Source: Cyathus striatus
Taxonomy: Eukaryota > Basidiomycota > Agaricomycetes > Agaricales > Nidulariaceae
Reading direction: 5' to 3'
DNA length: 64,000 nucleotides
Assembly (NCBI GenBank): GCA_025738555.1
Contig: JAOVFP010000009.1
Span: 4,526,001-4,590,000, forward strand
In this document: positions 54,775 through 64,000 of the stretch, one piece after another
Numbering within the stretch: the stretch's first letter is position 1
Layout of the letters: every line of letters begins with the position of its first letter
Notes under the pieces: model-generated
Told to the model about the DNA's origin: nothing
Seen by the model: only the letters and a program-made list of their open reading frames with translations
Database searches by the model: none
Position numbers and translations under genes: made by a program

Positions 54775-56336
54775 TCAAAAATTATCGGGATGGAAATCCG
54801 GATCTTCTATTTCATTCTTTTCATCCAGTTCCTCCTCCCTCTTGAGTTCTTTCTCGTCTAGTATCTCCAGTTTCTGCAAACCCGTATTAAAAAAATCATC
54901 ATATTCCTCGTGGATCTTCCAGTAAAACTTGGGCAGCTTGTATTGCTTCATTTCACGACGAGTTGAAACTAAGGGTCCGCACATCTTTAGGATGAGATAA
55001 GACTCCCTAGAAACGTTCTCTGTCGATATGTCATTGGAATCCTTATCAGAACCGGTCTTCGTTGGGTTATCTGAATCCTTATCTGAACCGCGCTTCGATG
55101 GGTCATCAGAATCCTCATCCGAACCAGGTGTCGATAGCTCTGCAGAAGAAGCATTGGAACTGTGCTCATTGGAATTGTGAGATGACTCCCATGAGTCGCT
55201 ACTAGAATATTCACTGAAACTGGAATCAGTGTCACTGGAGGGCTCGGTGTAGTTGCTATCAATCACGACAAAAGATAATCCCAGAATGGTTCGATGCAAT
55301 CGCTGGGAAGTCCATTTTATGATCTCTGAGAAGCTCAGCTGGTGCTCTCCTGTGCGGCAAAAGACCATGGAAACCTTTCCGGTTGTCAAAAAACCCCATT
55401 TGCAGTTGTATCTATTCAACTGACACCAAATCTGTACCAATAACCAAGTATCAATAGTGTTATATATGAGAGGACTTTATTTTGAAGGCGCACCTGGATA
55501 ACTAATCTCCCAGAATCCGTTTCCCACCCGTCCTTAGCGACGTTACCATTTTCATCGACAAATTCTGGGTTCATTAGGATACCAACAAGATCCTTCTTTT
55601 CCACTGACCAGTATGTCTTAACTTCACAAACAGCACCGTGTGTCAAAATAAGATCTGGATCCCCTCCTCGTGTATCACCATCCTGGGCTGAGGACTTCTC
55701 TTTCTTTATTTGTTCTGATGTGTATCTCCAATGTGCGCTGACATTATCGTTATAGCGTGTCTATAATAAGTATGTTAGAGGAACGATATGATGCTGAGAC
55801 AAGTTCACACCAACTTTTAAAAGTTTGTTTACTGGTTTACCGATCTGATCAAAGACTTGGGCTCGAACTTGTTCCTCTGATACAACACGACATTCGTCAG
55901 GATTGTAAATTGAAAAAGCGGTGAACCATGCAGAAATATTGGATATTGCATTTGCTTGGTCTTTTGCAGAAGGCAGAGGAAGAATCTCCTTCCACAATTT
56001 AGTGGTGGGTCTGTCTTCGGTAGGCTCGACATCCATGTCCGAATATTCATGCAAATTATTCAGCATTTCTGGAGCATACCTGATCTCGTTCAGATCCGGT
56101 GCACTTTGTATAGCCATTTCAGACACCTTCGTTATTGACTTTCCCGTAGATGCGACATCCTTGTGTAGAGCGTGACAGCTTAGAATTTCCAATGGTTTTG
56201 TGTCTTTGGTACAATGATCAGGCACACAAAATGGAAGCTGTATTTTAGGATGGAGTGGGTGAAGGGGAAGTTGACCGTTTTTGCTATAAAGTTTGTCAGG
56301 CCAGTATAACGCCCATCTACCCAATTTTTTAGCCAT
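54775..56336 (-). CDS. PD-(D/E)XK nuclease-like protein with acidic repeat region
   Basis: Three exons (56336-55815, 55760-55494, 55431-54775) join to 1,446 bases, 481 residues, with no stop. Residues ~207-222 show GGDPDLIL...VCEVKTYWS, a textbook P-D...E-x-K (Asp 210, Glu 220, Lys 222) of restriction-endonuclease-like nucleases. Upstream are LHPLHPKIQLPFC and WFTAFSIYNPDECRVVSEEQ; downstream are WGFLTTGKVSMVFCRTG and a β-rich part. Then a Ser/Asp-rich segment with three repeats of the type GSDKDSDNPTKT follows, and a charged tail ends in EDPDFHPDNF. No secretion signal is seen. Start chosen at MAKKLGRW. The family is common and uncharacterised in Agaricomycetes; DNA cleavage is inferred from the motif. 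Confidence 0.8.
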
Positions 56337-56922
56337 ACAACTAAAGATAAAAGATATAATGTCAGCACTGAGCACGCGATGCATAATCAGACCGAATACT
56401 AACTCTTATGCGCAGAATTGAAGCTTGAACTACTTATCTGTAAATGCTTAAATTTAGATGTAGTTCGGGGAGAATATTTTAAGACAGTCGGTGAAATATG
56501 TATGAAGTGGGTGCAGCTTTATCTCAGAGTAAGCGTTGCATGCATGAGAACAATGGTCTATCTTCAGTATCTGTCGCATGGTACTATGTTTGTTTATATA
56601 TTTTCTATCTTTTAAACCCGCATATGCTCCAAACGAGTATGATTTATTGATTTATAAACACGATCCATGTGTTAACTCTGCTTCTTTCTTGAAAACATTG
56701 GAGTGTACAGGTGTCTACATGTGCTGATTGTGTGCTGACGAATTTACATCAGTGCTTCTTTTCTTGGAATCATATGTGCCTTAGTAAGTATTATGTAATG
56801 CTGTGTATTGGCTGTGCACCGGCTGAATCCGATAATATGTTCACGTGATTACCTTGTTCAACTCGACTCTCTTGGTTTTGTTTCTCGACACTCAACCAAC
56901 TCTTCCAGCTTCATCGTTTCAA
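56337..56922. promoter_or_regulatory. Intergenic region between divergent nuclease and kinase-like genes
   Basis: The PD-(D/E)XK gene starts on the minus strand at 56336 and the kinase-like gene on the plus strand at 56923, so this 586-base stretch holds two promoters. One unrecognised plus-strand frame at 56418-56615 is probably not coding. Confidence 0.35.
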
Positions 56923-57878
56923 ATGGCTACAGAATCCAAGAAATTGGTGAGCTCTAGCATTCTTGTGGTTCTCAGTTGTTAATAGTGTAGGCTATAATAA
57001 AACTTCACGTCGATAAACTCGTCGTCAACGCTCGTGGAGAATATGTCCCAGTTACACTGGAACGCTACATCCCTGTCGAGAAAGATGGAAAAGTGAAAGC
57101 GAAGCTAAGGAAAGCGCTAACAAGTGATGAGGGACATAATTTCAAATGGTTTGAAGCTGGACTGTCAGCCAAGCGTCAACTAGGCCATGGGAGGTGTGGC
57201 ACCGCGTACTCGACCTCGTTGAAGTACATTTTGGATTACTCCAATCCGGACGCTGAACGGATCACTTCACCGGGTCCTGAATATCTTCCTCCAGTTGCGC
57301 TTAAGGTCGCGAACGAGAACGGCCTTGAAAGACTAGCATCAGAGGCTCTTAATTATAGAAAGCTTTGGTCGCTTCAGGGTATTTCCATTCCTCGCTATTA
57401 TGGGTGGTTTAAATTGTCGCTTGAAGATGGATTCCGGATTCCTGGAGTGCACTCTAGACATGAAGACTCATCTAAACCACGGGAGGTATCTATTCTGTTA
57501 TTAGAACGGATGGGTAAACCTTTGAGTCTGAAAGAGACTGATGAAGAGGTGTAAGTTTTCTATAAAGTCTTGTATACTTGCATTGACTTAGGCACTGTCG
57601 CTATTAGTGACGATATCATGGATATACTTGTCGATATTGCCAGATCGGGTGTCCGACATGACGATATTCGCTATGAAAACCTCTTTAGGGCCCCGACCCC
57701 TCCATCAGCACTTCCCGGTGAAATTTGCCAGAGTCATGAACGTCGACATAAATTTCGTATCATCGACTTCGAGTCCGCCAAGAGCAGCAGCGGTGCAGCG
57801 GCGTCTAGTATGGTTGCGATCTACTTCCAGTTTCTCGCCAAAATTTATAGCCCACGTAAACTTTTGAAGTCAAAGTGA
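56923..57878 (+). CDS. Protein-kinase-like protein (paralogue 2)
   Basis: Three exons (56923-56946, 56991-57550, 57608-57878) join to 855 bases, 284 residues. Kinase marks are QLGHGRCGTAYST (glycine loop), Lys in VALKVA, Glu in LASEALNY and LLLERMG (hinge). The catalytic loop is RHDDIRYEN (Asp 214, Asn 219) and RIIDFESA carries the DFE triplet (Asp 248). The acceptor at 57607 is chosen because the earlier AG yields a stop. It shares SPGPEYLPP and RYYGWF-type blocks with paralogue 1 and the same exon plan. Exon 3 and its downstream DNA are duplicated, inverted and inactivated at 692-962. A short C-lobe is again a family trait. Confidence 0.75.
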
Positions 57879-58581
57879 AGGAATGTTCTGGAACAGTTTC
57901 GTTATTTCATTATATACTAGCAACCTATTAGACCTTAGTCTTTGTAATGGGATGATCTCGATGACTACTATACCTTGGAAATTATAGTCAATATGTTTAC
58001 TCCTAGAGCTTCACAACAAACTAGGGATTAGGCCAACTCGAATACCAAGTCTCGGTACCAATTTTCCATGTAAGTAGTATGAAGGTTGCGGAAGTAGAAG
58101 CACAACAACAATAAGATGATGAATATTGATAAGGCTCGTCTTCTGTGCTCCAGTCACGACACATAAAGCCCGAGTGTCTATAGCACATACAAGCTTCCAA
58201 ACCATTGGTTGGACGTGGCGGTAACGTTAAGTTTTATCATGGATAATCGATAACTACGTATGTATGTCACTCTTCTTGTTCCTCGTAGGAGAGCATTCAT
58301 TCATTGCCTTCTCAGTGTGGGATTTCTACATGATACGTATACGGAATGAGCAAAAATAACTAAATCATGCGCTACCACAGCCTTCCCAAGCGTCTCCGCG
58401 CCATTCACATTGAGCGAAATCCCTGTAGTCGACGGCAACCCCCCCGCGAGCGCCTCAGCACTCTTCAACGTACGACACGCAATAGTAAGCTCATTAAACG
58501 GATCCCGAATGTCACACTCCACCGCAGGCCTCGCAACGAACCCACTTCCAAACAACAACACCCTCTTCTTAGGCTTCTCAA
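57592..58581. repeat. Right arm of the ~1-kb inverted repeat
   Basis: Reverse complement of 1-975. It contains kinase exon 3, its downstream DNA and the broken LYS9 N-terminal part. Homology probably continues past 58581, but the partner is cut by the window edge. Confidence 0.9.
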
Positions 58582-59582
58582 CCAACGCCAACGCCTCCCT
58601 CCCAAACTTGGGCTTCAAATTCTCTCCCCCCCAACAGCGCACGAACAAACTCAGGGAGCACAAACGCATACTTCTGAATCTCCTTATTATGATACCTCGC
58701 ACCCATAACCTGCCTTGGCGCAGACCATAAACTCAATCCGTCCAGATGGGTATGTGGGGATGGTGGTATACGCGTACTCGGAGGTACTAAAGATCTGGCG
58801 CGTCATCTTCTTCAACTCGTGGATGAGCGGGAGATGGATCCACATGTACTTACCCTGGGTGCTGATATGTCCCCGGGCGTGAGGGCATCGTGCAAGAGCT
58901 GGAAGTACGGTTTTGGAAGAGTGACTCGGCGGGTCCGACGGAGTCTGAGGAATCGGTGATGATGACGACGTAGGTCCCACGTTGTCAACGAGGAACTTGA
59001 GGCTGTTTATTACGTATACGCGAACTTTGGGGGAGATAGGGGAGGAGGACATGTGTGAGAGGTAAGTTTTCGAGACATGGATGACGGCCTGCCAAATGGT
59101 CAGTTGGGTACGAGGTAGAAAAGAGACAGCACAACGCACCTCGTCAGTATCACACAGAACAACCTCCTCAACCGTATCGTGCTGGAACACTTCACGTACA
59201 GCACTATCATCACCACCACCAATAACAAGAACCTTTTTCGATTTGGGATGACTAGCCAGCGGAAGATGCGTGATCATTGATCATCTCCTGGTACCTGATT
59301 TAATAGATTAACATAGATAGATAATGAAAAAGCGAACGGACGTACGAAACTCGTCTCTCTCAGTTCACTGGATAACACCGTCGAGAACGAAAACATCTCT
59401 GATTCAAAGACAACGGTAGAGCGACTTTTCGATGTGGAGGACCCTCCTGACCTTGAAGGTCATAACTTGACCTGGCCATTGGGAAGAGATTTCACTGAGT
59501 AAACCTTCTGTAATTGTGTTAAATGTGTTTTATGAGGAATGGGAACGACATACCAACGGATGGAAGGATGAACGAGGGCCAT
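58330..59582 (-). pseudogene. SPE3-LYS9: Spermidine synthase-saccharopine dehydrogenase chimera, 5' part
   Basis: The minus strand shows spermidine synthase (putrescine aminopropyl transfer) from its start (MALVHPSI, intron, [20 protein letters not shown]). It continues with FVLDGVIQ, MITHLPLASHPKSKKVLVIG, GGGDDSAVREVF, VVLCDTDE, TDSSDSVGPAESLFQ in a shifted frame, GHISTQGKYMWIHLPLIHEL and YTTIPTYPSGRIEFMVCAK. It then passes into LYS9: NLKPKFGREALALVEKPKKR, LLFGSGFVARPAVE. Basidiomycetes carry these two enzymes as one fused protein. Damage: a deletion after EKSLY, TGA replacing the Cys codon in GVIQC, a 7-base tandem duplication near 59275 (ATGATCA), shifts through the active-site region, and loss of everything after IPYTYH at about 58330. 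Confidence 0.9.
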
Positions 59583-59968
59583 GTTGCCGGCGGGTCCCAG
59601 GTGGAGTCTATATTTGTCAGATTGGCCTAATCCAAGCAATATTGTCCACGTGACTTCATTAGAGACGACTACGTGCTTTAAGTTAACGTCGTCAACGAAG
59701 TACTGTAATGATCAAATCAATTCGTCACCCATCTTGGTGCGTGACAGGCTTAACCATTGGAACTATTCGTCAGACCGGATTTTTGGCGTGACATAGCAAA
59801 AATTTCAGCAGATAATGAAGTTTACTGCGAGGTGTTGGTCGACTTTATTGAGTATAAATGTATGATATATTGATAGTTCAATGGTAAAATGTGTACTAAC
59901 ATGCTGTTATTTATGTGCTCTGAAAGTATGAGGTTTAACAATGACAGGTATTTGGTCCCTCGCATTTG
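59583..59968. other. No gene seen
   Basis: Upstream of the SPE3 start. A 71-codon plus-strand frame opens at 59581 but resembles nothing I know. The old SPE3 promoter may lie here. Confidence 0.45.
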
Positions 59969-60433
59969 AATCACTGAGCAGTTTGAAGCACGTACTGCTC
60001 TCCGAAAGCCAAGAGACACTGATCCAGCCCTATACAACGAGATTTCAAGTGCTAGTACCGTCCCTTCTTCTGAAACAATTACCAATGTTCAAGAGGATGT
60101 TAAAACCGATGTAGAGGCCATAGATATTCAGTTTAAGACGAAAGTGACCTTCCCTGTGATGTAGTGATAAACGAGGTCTTGGAGATGCCACAAGCTGAAG
60201 TTGTGCATAAGACTGAAGATGGAGTTCTCTATGCGGGCACACAGGCAGAGAATATTGACATTGATGTTCTGGCAGTTTCCAAAGGTCTTAGTATGGTGCC
60301 ATTGAGCGAGGAGAAAGGAAGTGATGAAGGAAAAGATAAAGAATGCGGTCCTGAGAAAAGGAAGAGAAAGCCCAACACGCATTACCTCGGGTTTTGGTGG
60401 CACTACAATGAAGATGGCTCTGACATTGAATAA
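59969..60433 (+). other. Unrecognised coding-like fragment
   Basis: Two adjacent plus-strand frames look like real protein. The first is ITEQFEARTALRKPRDTDPA then LYNEISSASTVPSSE (59969-60162). The second is VINEVLEMPQAEVVHKTEDG ... ENIDIDVLAVSKG ... KRKRKPNTHYLGFWWHYNED, ending in a stop at 60431-60433. The acidic and basic mixture and the definite C-terminus suggest the 3' end of a gene whose 5' part is missing or lies in unplaced exons. The change of frame near 60160 may be a lesion. No family recognised. Confidence 0.35.
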
Positions 60434-61445
60434 GTAACCTGTATGCTGTGGTGACTCAATGGAATGAATATTGGTCTATATCTGCGGCGATTTTTTGAGT
60501 TTTCAGCGCTCTGGGAGTTTTTTTTTTTGAACCGTTTGACCTTTCGTCAATTGCTAACATGACGCGTGACATGCACCGAATTTCGTCTCGTCAAAAGGGT
60601 GCGTGACGCGTGACTGACGAACTGATTTGATTGTTACAGTATACCATGTCCATATCCACATCCGTCTTCACGTTCTACCGATTCGTTAGCATTCGTTACA
60701 TCTTCCTTATTCACTGTTCGCCATTCTTTCTCTCCCGGAACCCCCGATTGTTCATCTTAATCCCGGAAAAGTTTCCTTCGTTTGGCCGCTGGCGTGGCAT
60801 CCTTCTGGGACAACGTTCACCTCTGGAGTAATTTCTCGTGTTACGTTATATTTCTCGTGTTTTTTTATCGTTTGCTGTTCTGTATGTCTATTTTAGCTTG
60901 GATATAAATCACACTATCTCTGAAATTTGCACCGACTGCTGTACCACCGCACATTGGCTATATAACCAACAAGCAGCTGTTTTGATCTTGGGCGTACTCT
61001 AAAGGCGCACACCGCCGCTTGTGTTATCAATGTATGCATTGGGGTATCACTTGTGGCCCGTAGGCCGTAAGAGAACGCTTGTGAAGGCGCCTTGTAGCGG
61101 CTGAGTATGCTTATGGGCTTCGGAACATAATTGGCTTTGGTAACGGAATCTCGATGACATCCGATGTTAATTTGACCGTTTTCTGGGAATATAGGTCGCC
61201 AGTCTGAAGAAATACAGGGAATGCAGTATGGGCAACTGGTAAATGGCAAGCGAACTTATCACCTCAGGTCCCAGGATAACTAAAGCGATGAGGAAAGGAG
61301 ATCAGCTTGGATGCCTATGGTATACATCTATGGGTTACTGTGGTTGATGCTTTCTGGTAAATTGTTGTCGATGTGTGAATATTGTATTGATATAAGTAGT
61401 AAAAAATGTCCAAGTCAAAGTGCACTGATTCGAGGGAAGAGATGA
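60434..61445. other. No convincing gene
   Basis: Contains a run of 12 T near 60523 and three GCGTGAC words at 60560-60615. A 111-codon minus-strand frame at 60914-61249 is not recognisable. Confidence 0.45.
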
Positions 61446-62330
61446 GAAATTGTTCTGTGAGTGGGTTGCTGCATGTATAATTCGGAGTAAGCTCGAATCT
61501 GCTGAGACAATCATTAGTACCTTCGAGTCGACCGTAACAACAACAAATATACATACGTTCTTGAGTCTGGTTAACCACCTTACGCGTACGTCAGCCCTTG
61601 ACATACTACACTGGAAATTCACTTCTCTGCGGGTATGTATATTACAACAAGGCACTGCAATACCAGGCACCCTAGAATTGGGTCCGGGCCCTTGCACCCG
61701 GACAAATTCTAGTGTGGTTGTATAAATGCTAGAACGATATTGCATTACATCGACGCTCGGTGAATAGACCACGACGAGAAATACGAATGCACAGACTTGG
61801 GCAGAAGCAAATCAAGGGCACAGATGCCAAACTGATACCGCCCTGAGTGTGCGGCGAAACGACGCGTAAGCGCCCTCAGATGACAAGACTGGTAAGTCGA
61901 AGTGACCGAACACACATGAGGCAAGCATGAGGCTCACTGAGGTCTAAGAGAATGATGTCAAGTGCAGAGCTATAGGGGCTTTAATTAGCGTCAAATTGAA
62001 AAATAATGAAAAAGAAAGGAGAGAGAAAGACAAAGTCGGGAATCGTCCGAGATGCAAGAGCGGGAAATTATGTCGAAGAGGAACCCCAATAAGTACGTTG
62101 CCCGAGAACCACACGCTTGTCACTTTCAATTTCTGTTTCTATTGAGAAGTACTCCAATATTAAATGTTGTATTTATATAAAAGGCGTCTAAGACAGAGTA
62201 GCACTGGCAAGTAAAGAAATATAAAATTGTTCTGTGAAGGAGTACTGCATCCATATTTCGAAGTTAGCTCAATTCTGTTGGGACAATCATTAGTACCTTC
62301 GACTCTGGAATCAACGATAACGGTAACAAG
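61446..62330. repeat. Diverged direct duplication (61446-61560 and 62225-62330)
   Basis: Both segments start AAATTGTTCTGTGA and share GACAATCATTAGTACCTTCG and TGGTTAACC/TGATTAACCACCTT further on, in the same orientation 780 bases apart. On the minus strand both encode variants of VDSRVEGTNDCPNRIELTS followed by a Cys and SQNNF or TEQF. They seem to be copies of one exon. Confidence 0.65.
61672..61712. repeat. Small perfect-looking hairpin
   Basis: CTAGAATTGGGTCCGGG is followed after a 9-base loop by its near-complement CCCGGACAAATTCTAG. The arms of about 17 bases differ by one base and one gap. It could be a cruciform, a foldback end of a transposable element or a terminator-like structure. 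Confidence 0.5.
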
Positions 62331-62860
62331 GATACGTACATTGTTCATTGCAATGCCAGTCTGATTAACCACCTTGGCACGAAATGTCGACCCTTTCCCA
62401 TCGTTACCAACGGCGGCATTAAGTAGTCTCGGAAATGGTCTCCTTGTCATGCCTCAACAACCGACCATACATGTGAACATAATCGTCTTTTGTGATATCA
62501 TTGTCCTTTAACATTTTGCGTAACGTTTCAACATGACGGCCTGGTCCGGCGCAGTTGTATATCACTTCGACGGTGGTGTTTTCGGTGTTGCAAAATGCAG
62601 TAGCTTTGTACTCCACTCTGGTGTCTTTGGTGGAGTCAGAAGAGGATTTTGCTTGTTGATTGACTGTAGAAGAGGAGATTGGAGCGAGCGGGGATATATG
62701 ATTGTCAGCTGCTGATGCGCCTGGGAATTCAGTTGCTTAAGCGTAGGTTGGAGCGTCGTCGTGATTGGTTTGTCCTGGCATGACTGAAAGTGGTAGTTTG
62801 TTGATGTTGGTGTTGAGAGAGGTAGTTGTGGTAGATTATGACGAGGACGCACTGTGAATT
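62160..62860 (-). other. Unrecognised minus-strand gene remnant
   Basis: Coding-like minus-strand pieces are ATAFCNTENTTVEVIYNCAG and KMLKDNDITKDDYVHMYGRL (62616-62419), then KGSTFRAKVVNQTGIAMNNV and RVEGTNDCPNRIELTSKYGC (62450-62245). They are in different frames with a stop between. The upstream frame from 62852 is Pro/Thr/Ser-rich. The end is duplicated near 61.5 kb. I recognise no domain. Confidence 0.35.
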
Positions 62861-63156
62861 TGCAGAGTCAATTTATATGTTTTCAGCCAAGTTATACTAG
62901 AAGACCACGTTTTCTGAATCATTACTGTTACTAGATAACTGAAAGAAGATCGATACCTGGTTTTTGTTAAGTCTGTGGTTCAGGACCCCATCTTACATAT
63001 TGCACCAGATACAGTATCTTTGTCTGCACTCCTTCCTTCATATGAATTTTACCCCTGTATTCCAAACTGTATATTAGACGCCACTTGTCGTGGTCTGCTA
63101 TTTACGACAGTTTTAAATAGTGTACTTGTTGTGCACGCGTCCTGATCGCGACCATC

Positions 63157-63306
63157 ATGCCTCCAATTGCCAAGCCAGCTCCGAAGAAACAAGCAAGCGC
63201 GTCCTACAATTATGAAGATGCCGCCGCCGAGGTACTCAATGCGCGTGTGCGTGAGTTGAAAGCGCAAGCTGCTGGACGCCGTGCAAACTTCCAGTTACGT
63301 ACGTGA
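63157..63306 (+). CDS. Small 49-codon frame or first exon
   Basis: ATG at 63157 opens MPPIAKPAPKKQASASYNYE and then DAAAEVLNARVRELKAQAAG, ending with RRANFQLRT and a stop. A GTACGTGA word just before the stop could be a splice donor, in which case this is the first exon of a larger gene. Ala/Lys-rich with a likely helix. No family recognised. Confidence 0.3.
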   Translation: MPPIAKPAPKKQASASYNYEDAAAEVLNARVRELKAQAAGRRANFQLRT

Positions 63307-63473
63307 AGACGAAGTGGAACAGCGCGTAAAGATCCACACGGGATACATCTGCAGCTGCCCGGCGTTGTCGTACTGTGCCGACGTCCTTTTCTTCTAACTC
63401 AATGTCTCCATCCAACTTCTGCACCGTCGTGTCGTTTCAATTGACTTAGCCGTCGCCTATCCCGTCGCGTATG
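63307..63473. other. Spacer before the MSRA-type start
   Basis: Ends in GTCGCCTATCCCGTCGCGT directly before the ATG at 63474, the same leader found at 5042 on the other strand. Confidence 0.4.
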
Positions 63474-64000
63474 TCACGTGCAACTTTTGTCCGGCGGGTA
63501 CTTTGTTCTCTTCCCTCCCTTTCTTTCAGCCAGGTCCTACACACACGCCTCCCTAGTACCTCACCCATCCACTTAGTTATCCCCCCTACCCTTCTTTGCT
63601 ACTTTACTCGTAACATACCTAGCGCGTTCTTATTCCTCCCCTCTCTTCCCTTCCTGATACCTTTACGCTCTACACATGTCCTCTCCCCTACATTCCTCCT
63701 CCACACCCCTCCACCTTCCGTTTTTCACTGTTAAATCCATCCTCTACCTCTTCGAACTAACACCTCCCCCACAGGTGGCGAAATCTCCTCCGTAACCTAA
63801 ACAACCTTCCACCGCTACGGCAGCTTTCTAATGCTTCGACATCCCCTCGCACTCCTGGGACTGCATTGACACCAAAGAGAAGGAAAAGCCGCACACAAGA
63901 TCCAGGTTCGTGGATCCTGGAGCCGTTGGTGAGTATCCTTTTCTTCTCTATGGTTAGGGTAGAAGACGCTTCGTTGCTGTTGTAGCATCTATACCATTGA
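63474..64000 (+). pseudogene. Copy of the 5' end of the decayed gene at 5042, with an inserted segment
   Basis: ATGTCACGTGCAACTT starts as in the 5042 copy, but about 330 pyrimidine-rich bases follow before the shared exon resumes at about 63820 (SNASTS, PRTPGTA, PKRRKSRTQDPGSWI). The shared GTGAGTATCC donor and intron bases then continue to the window edge. The insertion carries an 87-codon Leu/Ser/Pro-rich frame that is probably not coding. Confidence 0.6.

Noticed and set aside
60520..60540. Poly-T run as the tail of a third retroposon
   Set aside because: No flanking direct repeat and no similarity to the tails of the two LINE copies.
1..64000. CRISPR arrays, bacterial operons or phage genes
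   Set aside because: No regularly spaced short direct repeats and no prokaryotic gene arrangement; genes have spliceosomal introns.

Overview
The window looks like nuclear DNA of a mushroom-forming basidiomycete (Agaricomycetes). The pointers are short introns of about 50 bases with GT..AG borders, families typical of that group (FunK1 kinases, DUF6534 membrane proteins, HNH and PD-(D/E)XK nucleases, a P-loop NTPase plus nuclease protein of the Crinkler-like type), and a spermidine synthase/saccharopine dehydrogenase chimera, a fusion known from basidiomycetes. No rRNA, convincing tRNA, CRISPR array or bacterial-type operon was seen.

Layout. 0-8 kb: an inverted-repeat arm carrying a LYS9 fragment and a kinase exon, a broken PHD+SET (Set3-type) gene, a GC-rich minisatellite, a decayed unknown gene, and a SET3 5' fragment with a short LINE tail in it. 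8-19 kb: an inverted-repeat arm, a mitochondrial Lon (PIM1) pseudogene, scraps of a low-complexity gene, and the 3' end of SET3. 20-25.4 kb: a 5.4-kb DNA transposon with long inverted ends, a decayed transposase-like gene, and a second, TA-flanked transposon nested inside. 26-31 kb: a head-to-head pair. One gene encodes two copies of a ~95-residue repeat. The other encodes the same two repeats followed by a P-loop NTPase and a nuclease-like domain, 992 residues in all. 31-39.8 kb: the 3' half of LYS9 abutting SET3 copies, an intact DUF6534 gene, a 5'-truncated LINE and a hAT-like element. 40-43.3 kb: a head-to-head pair of HNH genes. 45-58 kb: two intact protein-kinase-like genes, another SET3 copy, a DUF6534 gene, a truncated FunK1 kinase and an intact PD-(D/E)XK gene. 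58-64 kb: a decayed SPE3-LYS9 chimera, unrecognised scraps, and an inverted copy of sequence near 5 kb.

The contrast between the two gene classes is the main message. Every housekeeping-type gene here (LON, SPE3-LYS9, and SET3 in at least five pieces) is truncated, frameshifted or split. Most conflict-type genes (NTPase-nuclease, HNH, PD-(D/E)XK, kinase-like) can be spliced into complete reading frames. I read this as a repeat-rich, rearranged accessory region in which captured core-gene fragments decay and nuclease/kinase families are kept.

The best candidate for an undescribed system is the divergent pair at 26.06-31.10 kb, with the HNH pair at 40.06-43.32 kb as a parallel arrangement. Functions given for these pairs are inferred from motifs only.
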